Of a stretch of 64,000 nucleotides of DNA, positions 55,593-62,547 are shown piece by piece; position 1 is the stretch's first letter; every line of letters starts with the position of its first letter. The stretch spans positions 186,001-250,000 of the forward strand of contig CAXUDB010000004.1 of the NCBI GenBank assembly GCA_964249755.1. The letters are read 5' to 3'. The DNA comes from Ilyomonas sp964249755. Lineage in GTDB: Bacteria > Bacteroidota > Bacteroidia > Chitinophagales > Chitinophagaceae. The position numbers and the translations under genes are program-made. Under the pieces are notes generated by a model that was not told the origin of the DNA, did no database searches, and saw nothing but the letters and a program-made list of their open reading frames with translations.

Positions 55593-56480
55593 ATGAGCCT
55601 GGGATATGCTTGTATAAATATTGGTTTGAATGACGAAGGAATTTCTTCCACGCGCGGCATGATTAAGCGCACGTTTCAGGAAAAGGGAATTCAGTATGCT
55701 TCGCAGATAGTACTGGCTAATGTGCAGGGCTTGCTGAAGATTTTGCAGTGGAATGTAGAACATGGCGTGAAGGTGTTTCGAGTATCGTCTGACCTGTTTC
55801 CCTGGGCATCGGAATACAATATCAAATCCTTGCCCGACTTTGCCGAAATCTGCACCCTGCTTGAGGAAGCAGGCAGGCAGCCGGTGCGAATGAGCACGCA
55901 TCCTGGACCGTTTAACAAGCTGGCAGGCACTGGTTTTACGTTGGAAAATACACTGAAGGATTTAGAAATACATGCGCAGGTTTTCGACCTGATGGGCTTG
56001 CCGCAAACACATCTGCACAAGATTAATATTCATGTGGGTGGCGCCTATGGCGACAAGATAGAAACGGCAAAGCGCTTTGCGCAGAATTTTAAACTTTTGT
56101 CGCAAAGCGCACAAAGAAGATTGACCGTAGAGAACGATGACAAGCCAGGCTTATACGCGGTTGCCGATTTGCTACCTATACACGAAGCCATCGGCATTCC
56201 TATTGTGTTTGATTACTTTCATCATAAGCTGCATCCCGGCACACAAACTGAAGAAGAGGCTTTCCTGATGGCGTATAATACCTGGGATGTAAAGCCGGTG
56301 TTTCATTATTCCAGCTCGCGCCGCGAAATGGAGGACGGAACAGCTAAAAAAGAAGCGCACAGCGACTGGATACATGAAAAGATAAATACTTATGGCAAGG
56401 ATATAGACATTGTGCTGGAAACAAAAATGAAAGAGCTGTCGCTAATGAAGTACAGGGAGGAATTTGGGAGTGAAAATTGA
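55593..56480 (+). CDS. uvsE: UV damage endonuclease (UvsE/UvdE)
   Basis: The 295-residue protein (start ATG 55593 with the family opening MSLGYACINIGL) is a TIM-barrel endonuclease that nicks DNA beside UV photoproducts using divalent metal ions. Conserved blocks are FRVSSDLFPWAS near 70, RMSTHPGPFN near 110, HVGGAYGDK near 147, VENDDK near 178 (metal-binding Glu/Asp), GIPIVFDYFHHKL near 205, and HSDWI and VLETKMKE near the end. It stands alone and is an alternative to UvrABC excision. Confidence 0.94.
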   Translation: MSLGYACINIGLNDEGISSTRGMIKRTFQEKGIQYASQIVLANVQGLLKILQWNVEHGVKVFRVSSDLFPWASEYNIKSLPDFAEICTLLEEAGRQPVRMSTHPGPFNKLAGTGFTLENTLKDLEIHAQVFDLMGLPQTHLHKINIHVGGAYGDKIETAKRFAQNFKLLSQSAQRRLTVENDDKPGLYAVADLLPIHEAIGIPIVFDYFHHKLHPGTQTEEEAFLMAYNTWDVKPVFHYSSSRREMEDGTAKKEAHSDWIHEKINTYGKDIDIVLETKMKELSLMKYREEFGSEN

Positions 56481-56490
56481 GTTTCAAGAT

Positions 56491-56571
56491 ACAAGCGACA
56501 AGCGCCAAGCTATAAGTAAATAAGGCTGAACTGTTTTGGTTTTTACTTGCAGCTTGAGGCTTGTCGCTTGT
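56491..56571. terminator. Bidirectional long inverted repeat between convergent genes
   Basis: ACAAGCGACAAGCGCCAAGC... at 56491-56520 and the complementary right arm at 56542-56571 match at 25 of 30 bases, with a 21-base loop. It lies exactly between convergent genes. It has no T run, so it could instead be a dispersed palindromic repeat. Confidence 0.55.
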
Positions 56572-56573
56572 AA

Positions 56574-57056
56574 CTACTTTCCATCATACGCAGCCTGCAA
56601 TACGTTCATGTCCATCTTTTTCATCGTCATCATAGCCTGCATCACACGCTTGTTTTTCTCCCCATCGCCGCTCGAAAACAGCTTACCAATATTTGCCGGT
56701 GTAATCTGCCACGACAACCCAAACTTATCCTGCAGCCAGCCACACTGGCTTTCCTGCCCGCCTTCGGTTAGCTTTGCCCATAGCTCATCTATTTCCTCCT
56801 GCGAATAACAATTAACCAACAAAGAAATGGCTGGGGTGAAGGTGAATTGTGGACCGCCATTCAAGGCGATAAACTGCTGTCCTTCCAGTTCAAAATTCAT
56901 CACCATAATCTGTCCTTTTGGTCCCGGTCCGGCATCGCCATAGCGGCTCTCGCTTAGCACCTTGCTGTTCTTATACAGGGAGACATAAAAGTTCACAGCT
57001 TCTTCTGCATTGTTGTTGAACCAGAGGTAGGTTACAATCTTTTGTTTGTTACTCAT
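56574..57056 (-). CDS. VOC/PhnB-like protein
   Basis: A 160-residue protein from ATG 57056 of the PhnB/3-demethylubiquinone-methyltransferase-like (VOC) group: YLWFNNNAEEAVNFYVSLYKNS near the start, MVMNFELEGQQFIALNGGPQF in the middle, and CGWLQDKFGLSWQITP near 105. It is cytosolic; some relatives bind metal or small toxic compounds, but the function is unknown. It stands alone. Confidence 0.9.
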   Translation of the reverse strand: MSNKQKIVTYLWFNNNAEEAVNFYVSLYKNSKVLSESRYGDAGPGPKGQIMVMNFELEGQQFIALNGGPQFTFTPAISLLVNCYSQEEIDELWAKLTEGGQESQCGWLQDKFGLSWQITPANIGKLFSSGDGEKNKRVMQAMMTMKKMDMNVLQAAYDGK

Positions 57057-57077
57057 TATCACTGTTTTTTAGTGATA

Positions 57078-57085
57078 CAAACATA
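57078..57085 (-). promoter_or_regulatory. Candidate -7 box (TATGTTTG, minus strand)
   Basis: An exact TAnnTTTG match 21 bp upstream of the VOC gene ATG at 57056. A TTAC-type upstream element lies at about the right distance but is a weak -33 match. Confidence 0.45.
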
Positions 57086-57188
57086 GAGACTCTGCTGCAC
57101 TGTAAGATAGTATGATGGCGACAATAAAAGGGCATTTTGCGCCATTAAACATTATTCCTAATGCGATGCATAAAAGAGAGGTCATCCC

Positions 57189-58298
57189 TTAGATTTTAAA
57201 GAAAATCTTTTTCTTATACAGCCAGTAGCATAAGCCCCATTCTAACAAGAAAACCACCAATGAGGCAACGAGTAAATTGAAAAGGTGAGGAGTTTGAAGA
57301 TAGCTAAGTAATGACGTGACAATGGTAGTGATATACTCTGTAAACCAGCGATGCCCTGCAATCTCAAAGAAGAGATAAATAAACAGCGAGTTCATTCCGA
57401 TAACAAGAAAGAAAAGAGGGCACTTTGCGTGTGTACGAACATCTATCCACCAATAAAACAGAGCCAGCATCAGCAGCACCCAGCCCAGCGAAACCAATAC
57501 AAATGAAGAGGTGGCAATGCGTTTAATAATCGGTGTAATATTACTCCAGTCCAATGCATAGCCAGCAACTAAACAAAGGAACACGCAGATGATGATTGGC
57601 TTTAACTTATTCTCTTTCGACAATAATAATTTTCCTGTTACAGCGCCGGCAATAGTATGCACTGCCGTAGGGATGCAATTGATGGTTACCCATCCATCGT
57701 CGTTGATAGTGTTCATTAACCTCAGATCTATGTAGTTTCCGAAGTTGTGTTGGTCAACAAAAGGCTGATTAAAGTTGGGCACATGCGTAAAGCGATATGA
57801 GCCTTCCGTAAGTAACAGCAATGCAAAACAAACCCCAATCTGAGCCGTGTACGCCCACTCGAAAATGAGAAAAGCGAGGAGCGTTGTAAAGGCAAGCTGT
57901 GTCAGCACATCCCAGTATAAAAAATACACATTTCCGTCCCGCACGGCATAATCCAATACGCCCCAAAAAAACAGCCAGCCGCACCGCTTTAGTGTTTTGA
58001 GGAAACAACTTCTCCAGGGGAGTCCTTCCCGTTTTTGCCGGTGCAAGGAATAGGCTAACGCAATGCCAGCCATAAACATAAAAGCAGGCTGCACCAGATC
58101 CCAGAAATGAAGTCCATGCCAGGGATGATGAAAGAACTGCCGGATGAAACCATTCGCCGCACTGCCCTTCGTAGCTTCGTCTATATAGTCATACAAGCCC
58201 GCGCTTTCCAGCGCCAGTAACACCATGATGAAGCCACGCATAAAGTCGAGCGATTGCAGGCGGTAATACAAAGGCGGCGCGTCGGAAGAAGTTGGCAT
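57189..58298 (-). CDS. HGSNAT/DUF5009-like acyltransferase membrane protein
   Basis: The 369-residue protein (ATG 58298; a TTG two codons upstream is less likely) has about ten membrane helices. The opening RLQSLDFMRGFIMVLLALES and WDLVQPAFMFMAGIALAYSL fit the heparan-alpha-glucosaminide N-acetyltransferase-like/DUF5009 group; CIPTAVHTIAGAVTGKLL and the late VIGMNSLFIYLF are also typical. It is related to, but distinct from, the gene at 7323-8477. A role in acylating surface or periplasmic sugars is family inference. Confidence 0.85.
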   Translation of the reverse strand: MPTSSDAPPLYYRLQSLDFMRGFIMVLLALESAGLYDYIDEATKGSAANGFIRQFFHHPWHGLHFWDLVQPAFMFMAGIALAYSLHRQKREGLPWRSCFLKTLKRCGWLFFWGVLDYAVRDGNVYFLYWDVLTQLAFTTLLAFLIFEWAYTAQIGVCFALLLLTEGSYRFTHVPNFNQPFVDQHNFGNYIDLRLMNTINDDGWVTINCIPTAVHTIAGAVTGKLLLSKENKLKPIIICVFLCLVAGYALDWSNITPIIKRIATSSFVLVSLGWVLLMLALFYWWIDVRTHAKCPLFFLVIGMNSLFIYLFFEIAGHRWFTEYITTIVTSLLSYLQTPHLFNLLVASLVVFLLEWGLCYWLYKKKIFFKI

Positions 58299-58420
58299 CG
58301 GCAACGTTGTTTCGGAAAGAATAAAAGTAAGCCCGGTTTCGCAATGATAGATAAAACGCTTCTTATTTATCGTTCAGAAACGGAAAAGTTTGTTCTGCTT
58401 ATTCTTATTGTAAAGAGGTG

Positions 58421-58475
58421 CAAAAAAATTCCTGCCTACAGTGCAAGGCTATTAAGCTTGCACCGTAGGCAGGAA
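58421..58475 (-). terminator. Minus-strand terminator with 19-bp stem
   Basis: TTCCTGCCTACAGTGCAAG (58429-58447) and CTTGCACCGTAGGCAGGAA (58457-58475) differ from full complementarity at one base. Read on the minus strand the stem ends in TTTTTTT, about 50 bp after the stop codon of the gene at 58528. Confidence 0.85.
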
Positions 58476-58527
58476 TAAAAGAGGAAAGGATAGTTCTCTT
58501 ATTTCCTTCTTATACCAACGGCTCTTT

Positions 58528-59058
58528 TTATTGATTCACCGTTGCATTATCCTTGCCCGGCTGTATAGCATCATCCTGCGTACCGGTGTTTTGTCCATTG
58601 TTATAAGTGCTGCCATTGTTTTGCGGGGCGCGGTTCGAGTTTCCGTTTCTCCGGTTAATAAAGGCTTGCTGCGCCGAAATGATGGCTTGTTCCCGCTCGT
58701 TTTTCAGGTCGCGGATCTGCGCCCGCCTTTCGGTGTGCGTAATGCTTTTATCGTGCCTTACGTCTTTAATCTGCTTTTTATAATCCAGCTTAATGGACTC
58801 TATCTGCAGGTTCAGCTTCGAGTTGTTGCGATAGCTGCCGTAGTAATTGCGGTAACCGTAATAAGGCGCGCCGTAATAATAGGGCGAACCGAACCGGTAG
58901 CCATAACCATAATAAGGATAGCCTACACCTACCCGGAAACCCACCGAAGGCGCCACTACCACGCGGGAAGGCTGCGCGTGATACACCGTAATCTTTCTTT
59001 GTGCAAATGCGCTGGAAAACAAGCCCAGCGACAATGCCATAACCCATATTGTTTTCAT
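58528..59058 (-). CDS. Exported Gly/Tyr-rich hypothetical protein
   Basis: A 176-residue protein with a signal peptide (MKTIWVMALSLGLFSSAFA), a Tyr/Gly/Pro-rich low-complexity segment (about 46-80), a charged helical part (SIKLDYKKQIKDVRHDKSITHTERRAQIRDLKNEREQA is split here for readability: KLDYKKQIKDVRHDKS, then THTERRAQIRDLKNE), and a polar Asn/Gln tail. The charged part could form a coiled coil. No family is recognised with confidence. It is monocistronic with a terminator. Confidence 0.75.
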   Translation of the reverse strand: MKTIWVMALSLGLFSSAFAQRKITVYHAQPSRVVVAPSVGFRVGVGYPYYGYGYRFGSPYYYGAPYYGYRNYYGSYRNNSKLNLQIESIKLDYKKQIKDVRHDKSITHTERRAQIRDLKNEREQAIISAQQAFINRRNGNSNRAPQNNGSTYNNGQNTGTQDDAIQPGKDNATVNQ

Positions 59059-59261
59059 ATCAATTGCGTTTAAACTATTTTCTACTTTAGACTTTGTAAG
59101 AGATAAAAAGTAATGCCGGGATGTTAGGGAACAAAAGACTTTAACGATGTGTTTAGGCGAAGAGGAAAGAAGGGAATAATGAGGCTATCATTTTAGCGAG
59201 AAATGCTTCATATAAACAAGTCTTCCATCAGCGGAACGAAAATCTAAAGCGAATGTTCTTA

Positions 59262-59459
59262 TCAAGCCCCATATCTATTCTGTAATATATCGTGCCCTTT
59301 CTTTACGGTTGACAGGCTCTGTTCCTTTAGCCGCGCCACTTGCTGCCTGGCTTCTTCCACAGATATGGGCAGCTTCCGCTGTTGGTCTGTTAAGGCTTTC
59401 ATTATTAGCACCTTGTTGGTCACCCAACCATTGCCGAATAATCTGCGGGAAGTGTTCAT
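59262..59459 (-). CDS. Possible small protein, 65 residues
   Basis: From ATG 59459 the frame reads MNTSRRLFGNGWVTNK, an internal MKALTDQQRKLPISVEEARQQ near residue 20, and ends HDILQNRYGA. The charge pattern suggests helices. No family is recognised and another minus-strand frame overlaps almost fully, so the call is weak. It could be part of a toxin-antitoxin-like pair but nothing supports this. Confidence 0.35.
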   Translation of the reverse strand: MNTSRRLFGNGWVTNKVLIMKALTDQQRKLPISVEEARQQVARLKEQSLSTVKKGHDILQNRYGA

Positions 59460-59616
59460 CCATTCCGTCGTAATCGGTTTCAGGTTCTAAATGTCAGGTA
59501 AAGATAAGAATTAGCCGAACCTGAAGCTGTTCCCCGAGCGTAATGCATAGCAGTTCGCGTATTTGCGAAACACTTATCTTCTATTAACGAAAAATACAAA
59601 AAGAGCAGAAAAGAAA

Positions 59617-59928
59617 TTAACACGGTGCAACAAACGCTGTAAAGTGCTCAATAATAGCTGCCTGTTCTTCTCTGCGCCATTGAAGCCGGTACACTACGGC
59701 TCTGTTATCTACCAAAACATGCAGGGTTAGCCCGTCATCATAAGGAAGAAAGTTAGTGCCCTGGTAAACCCATGTTTCTCCCGCGTTATGAACCGCGCCA
59801 TCATAGTCAGTAAAGGGTTTTATCACTGAATACTTTTGCCCGGGTTTTAGTTTAAGGATGTTGTTCATAAGGTTGTTGCCATCGGCTGCTGCTTGCTGTT
59901 CGCAGTAGGCGTATTTACTCAATCTCAT
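59617..59928 (-). CDS. DUF3601-like small protein
   Basis: A 103-residue protein from ATG 59928 whose ATG overlaps the TGA of the upstream VOC gene (ATGA), so it is coupled. LKLKPGQKYSVIKPFTDYDG, GETWVYQGTNFLPYDDGLTLHV and NRAVVYRLQW fit the beta-rich DUF3601 pattern I recall; the assignment is moderate. Function is unknown. It has no signal peptide or membrane helix. Confidence 0.7.
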   Translation of the reverse strand: MRLSKYAYCEQQAAADGNNLMNNILKLKPGQKYSVIKPFTDYDGAVHNAGETWVYQGTNFLPYDDGLTLHVLVDNRAVVYRLQWRREEQAAIIEHFTAFVAPC

Positions 59929-60353
59929 TGTTGTTTGGTTCCTCTGAATATCCACGAAACACCATACTTGTCTGTAAATTGTCCATACACCCCAAAGGGT
60001 ACATTGTTCAGTTCCATAAAGGTTCTTTTGTCTCTATCCGCTCCAACAGCCAGCTTGTCAAACACGGGTTTTAACTCCTCATACGTTTCGCCGGTAAGAT
60101 AAATGCTGAAGGTATTACCCGGCTTCGGTTCCAGCAGGGGCGATGCCATCCAGTCGGTAGCAGACAAATCAATGTTGTCATTTTTCAGTTGCCCATAAAT
60201 GATTCTATCGTGTTTTTCCGCAGGAAATTGTTCCTTCATCGGGGTGTCGCCCAGTTTCATCAGGGTTAGTTCTCCGCCAAGGCATTCCTGGTAAAAATTC
60301 ATGGCTTCTCTGCAATTTCCATCAAACAGAAGAAAGGGTGTTGTTTGTAACAT
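59925..60353 (-). CDS. VOC family (PhnB-like) protein
   Basis: A 142-residue protein from ATG 60353, starting MLQTTPFLLFDGNCREAMNFYQECLGG, the signature of PhnB-type VOC proteins. Later blocks are FSIYLTGETYEELKPVFDKLA and NVPFGVYGQFTDKYGVSWIF. It is cytosolic with the usual length for the family. Substrate is not known. It is translationally coupled to the DUF3601-like gene by a 4-bp overlap. Confidence 0.9.
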   Translation of the reverse strand: MLQTTPFLLFDGNCREAMNFYQECLGGELTLMKLGDTPMKEQFPAEKHDRIIYGQLKNDNIDLSATDWMASPLLEPKPGNTFSIYLTGETYEELKPVFDKLAVGADRDKRTFMELNNVPFGVYGQFTDKYGVSWIFRGTKQQ

Positions 60354-60481
60354 GTGTCTCAATTTTAATTGTTGGTCAGATGCTTGGTTTTTCTGCTCTT
60401 GTTAGGGTTATTTGTCAACGAAAGTAAGCCGTTCTTTCCTGTTGGTGAAGAACGCCAATAGGGGCAAAAAAGTTAGTAATG

Positions 60482-60922
60482 TCAGTTTACATATCGAAAG
60501 TTCTTTTTCCCATCTTGAACTTCTATCTTTTTTACGCTAGTGAATGGAATTGTCTTGCAGATCCAAGTCATATGTCTGGATTGAATACCACTGATTAATG
60601 TATTGTCAACCCGAAGTAAATCAAAATAAAAAAGAGTCTTTTTGTTATTATTGTCAGTAAATCGAATTTCAACCGAAGGACTGTTTTTTAGTTCAGCAGG
60701 ATTACCATTTTTGTCAAGGCAATGTATGATGTGTATTGGATAGATCTTATATCTAACTATATCTCCTGCCGGTCCCCGGGTTGCTACTTCTTTTAAATCA
60801 GAGGTGTCGAAGGGAGAAAATTGTTGCCTGAAACTGTCAACAGGAATGTAATAAGTTTTACAGGAACTAAAGAATGCGATGATTCCTATAACAACTGCAA
60901 AAAGTAAAAAGACTTTAATCAT
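60482..60922 (-). CDS. Putative lipoprotein (unknown function)
   Basis: A 146-residue protein with an N-terminal hydrophobic segment ending in the lipobox-like FFSSC (Cys21), followed by KTYYIPVDSFRQQFSPFD. The mature part is beta-rich (VEIRFTDNNNKKTLFYFDLL, SVKKIEVQDGKKNFRYVN). It is probably lipid-anchored in the envelope. No family is recognised. Confidence 0.75.
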   Translation of the reverse strand: MIKVFLLFAVVIGIIAFFSSCKTYYIPVDSFRQQFSPFDTSDLKEVATRGPAGDIVRYKIYPIHIIHCLDKNGNPAELKNSPSVEIRFTDNNNKKTLFYFDLLRVDNTLISGIQSRHMTWICKTIPFTSVKKIEVQDGKKNFRYVN

Positions 60923-61058
60923 AGTCTGTCAAACTAAAAGTTTAAGTTGCTGAAATATAGTTGTTTACAACTCCCAAATATACCCACCTCTAGCTTGTAA
61001 TACGAAAGCAAACAAGCAGCAACCCATCTAATCAAAAAAAGAAACGACCTATTTACAA

Positions 61059-61240
61059 AAGGTAGCTTCTTTTTGCAAAAATCTGCCAGAGATGCACTCA
61101 TTTCTGCCGAAATTTTTCAAAATCCCGGAGAAATACATTCATTTCTCCTGAAATTTTGCAAAAATCTGGCAGAAATGGACTCGTTTCTCCCGAAATTTTT
61201 CAAAATCCGGGAGAAAAGGGGTCATCTCTGGCAAAAATTA
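61059..61240. repeat. ~41-bp repeat array with internal palindromes
   Basis: Four units of roughly 41-42 bp start near 61071, 61112, 61153 and 61195, each with (T)TTTGCAAAAATCTG or TTTTTCAAAATCC, then an inverted pair such as GGAGAAAT-ACATTC-ATTTCTCC (61127-61148), then GAAA. The flanks AAAGGTAGCTTCTTTTTGCAAAAATCTG and AAAAGGTAGCCTCTTTTTATAAAAATCTG are themselves repeats. Confidence 0.75.
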
Positions 61241-61352
61241 AAAAAAGGTAGCCTCTTTTTATAAAAATCTGACAGAAACGCTTAACAACTGTCTTCAGCT
61301 TTTTTTAAGCTCCTTTAAGCGTCTTTTAATTCATTCAATTTTGCCGTTGATT

Positions 61353-61360
61353 TAGCTTTG
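61353..61360 (+). promoter_or_regulatory. Candidate -7 box (TAGCTTTG)
   Basis: An exact TAnnTTTG match 33 bp before the ATG at 61394; no clear -33 box. Confidence 0.4.
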
Positions 61361-61393
61361 CTGTATAAATCAAAACATACAAAATCCAATATC

Positions 61394-62059
61394 ATGGAAA
61401 TTAAAATGAATGCCTCGCTTGAGTTTGTTGATCTGGACATGGCCAACAAAGTAGTGTTTGGAAAAAAAGTATCCAAATGCCTCGAAACGGAAAGTAAAAC
61501 CTTTACCAATCTCCCTTATCCCACGGCAACCTTGCTTGCTACTACCAACGATCTGGATGAGGCAGAGCAGGAAGCTTTAAGTGGCGACAGTGTGGCGATT
61601 GAAAAAAGAAACGAGCTGAACGAGCTGTGGAACACACAGTTTCGCAGAACCGCCGCTTATGTGTCGTTTGTAGCCAATGGCAATGCCACGTTGATTAAAA
61701 GTTCTGGCTTTACATGCACCAAAGGCACGCGGCAAAGAAAAGGCAAGATTGAAATGATTAATAACTTCATAGCCGATGTGAAAACGGCAAAAGGCACCGC
61801 CGATGTATCGTGCAAAAGTGTAGAGAGTGCGAATGGCTACCTGGTGCTGGCCGCTACCGAAAATACAAATGTGAGCATGGTGGGCGATGATATTCTGGTA
61901 GAAATGAATGGGGAGCAATTACTGATAAAAATGACCACGCAAAGCAAGGTTACGCTAACAGGGTTGCCCAGCAAAACATCGGTAGGCATTACCATGTGCG
62001 CCTTCAACACAGCCGGCACTAGCCCGCTTGCAGATGTGCAAACCATCACGCCGCAATAA
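61394..62059 (+). CDS. Hypothetical protein with a fibronectin type III-like C-terminus
   Basis: A 221-residue protein from ATG 61394 (MEIKMNASLEFVDLD; an upstream in-frame start at 61358 overlaps the promoter-like box). It has no signal peptide. The N-terminal half is helical and charged (ATTNDLDEAEQEALSG). The C-terminal ~90 residues (TADVSCKSVESANGYLVLAA, KVTLTGLPSKTSVGITMCAFN, GTSPLADVQTI) look like an Fn3-like sandwich. The function is unknown. Similar proteins in Bacteroidota are often of this size. Confidence 0.72.
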   Translation: MEIKMNASLEFVDLDMANKVVFGKKVSKCLETESKTFTNLPYPTATLLATTNDLDEAEQEALSGDSVAIEKRNELNELWNTQFRRTAAYVSFVANGNATLIKSSGFTCTKGTRQRKGKIEMINNFIADVKTAKGTADVSCKSVESANGYLVLAATENTNVSMVGDDILVEMNGEQLLIKMTTQSKVTLTGLPSKTSVGITMCAFNTAGTSPLADVQTITPQ

Positions 62060-62547
62060 CATCATTATATAGCAATCGTTTATTAACCGAAGCGGGCTTT
62101 CCAGCCTGCTTTTTTGTTTGTGGTAACTGGCGGTGAGATTAAGCAGGGCAATCGTTTATAATTTCTAATTACAATTTGGGGCGTGCCCCTGCGGGTCGGG
62201 CTATCCGCTGCAAGTCCGCAGCGCCTTGCCTCTTCACTTTCCGTCTTGCCCACTTTCCAACTTACCGTCTTCTCCGCCCCGGCGCTTTGCGGGCTTTCCG
62301 CTGCTATCCCTCACGCGCTGCCGCGCTTTGCAGTCGTTCATTATTCGCGTCATTCATTTAATACTACAATCCCTGATTCCACAAGTTTTTATCTTCCCTC
62401 ATACGCAGGCAAAATATTTTACTTACACATTCCCAATTCTTTTACTTTTACACTACACAAACACATCAGGGCTTTCTGCTACCTATCGTTCCAAAAACCA
62501 GTTTTCACAGTTACTTATTATACATCAAAAACCAACCAATTTAGGTT
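62060..62547. other. Intergenic region with a terminator and a GC-rich dispersed-like segment
   Basis: A hairpin-like AGCGGGCT-TTCC-AGCCTGCT with T run at about 62092-62117 probably ends the preceding gene. About 62180-62335 is unusually GC-rich (GGGGCGTGCCCCTGCGGGTCGG, CCGCTGCAAGTCCGCAGCGCC, GCTTTCCGCTGCTATCCCTC) compared with the AT-rich flanks. No gene is seen. Confidence 0.5.
62092..62117 (+). terminator. Terminator-like hairpin after the Fn3-like gene
   Basis: AGCGGGCT and AGCCTGCT pair with one mismatch around a four-base TTCC loop and are followed by TTTTTTG, about 35 bp after the stop codon. Confidence 0.65.

Larger units (their letters stand above)
60923..61393. other. Intergenic region with a ~41-bp repeat array and promoter-like box
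   Basis: The array is described separately. TAGCTTTG at 61353-61360 matches TAnnTTTG and is 33 bp before the next ATG. An open frame at 61073-61264 arises from the repeats and is not called as a gene. Confidence 0.55.

Noticed and set aside
61059..61240. Possible CRISPR array
   Set aside because: Units differ, are directly joined without unique spacers, and no cas gene is seen.
61073..61264. A 63-codon open frame in the ~41-bp repeat array
   Set aside because: It is explained by the repeats and the near-palindromic units; no start context.
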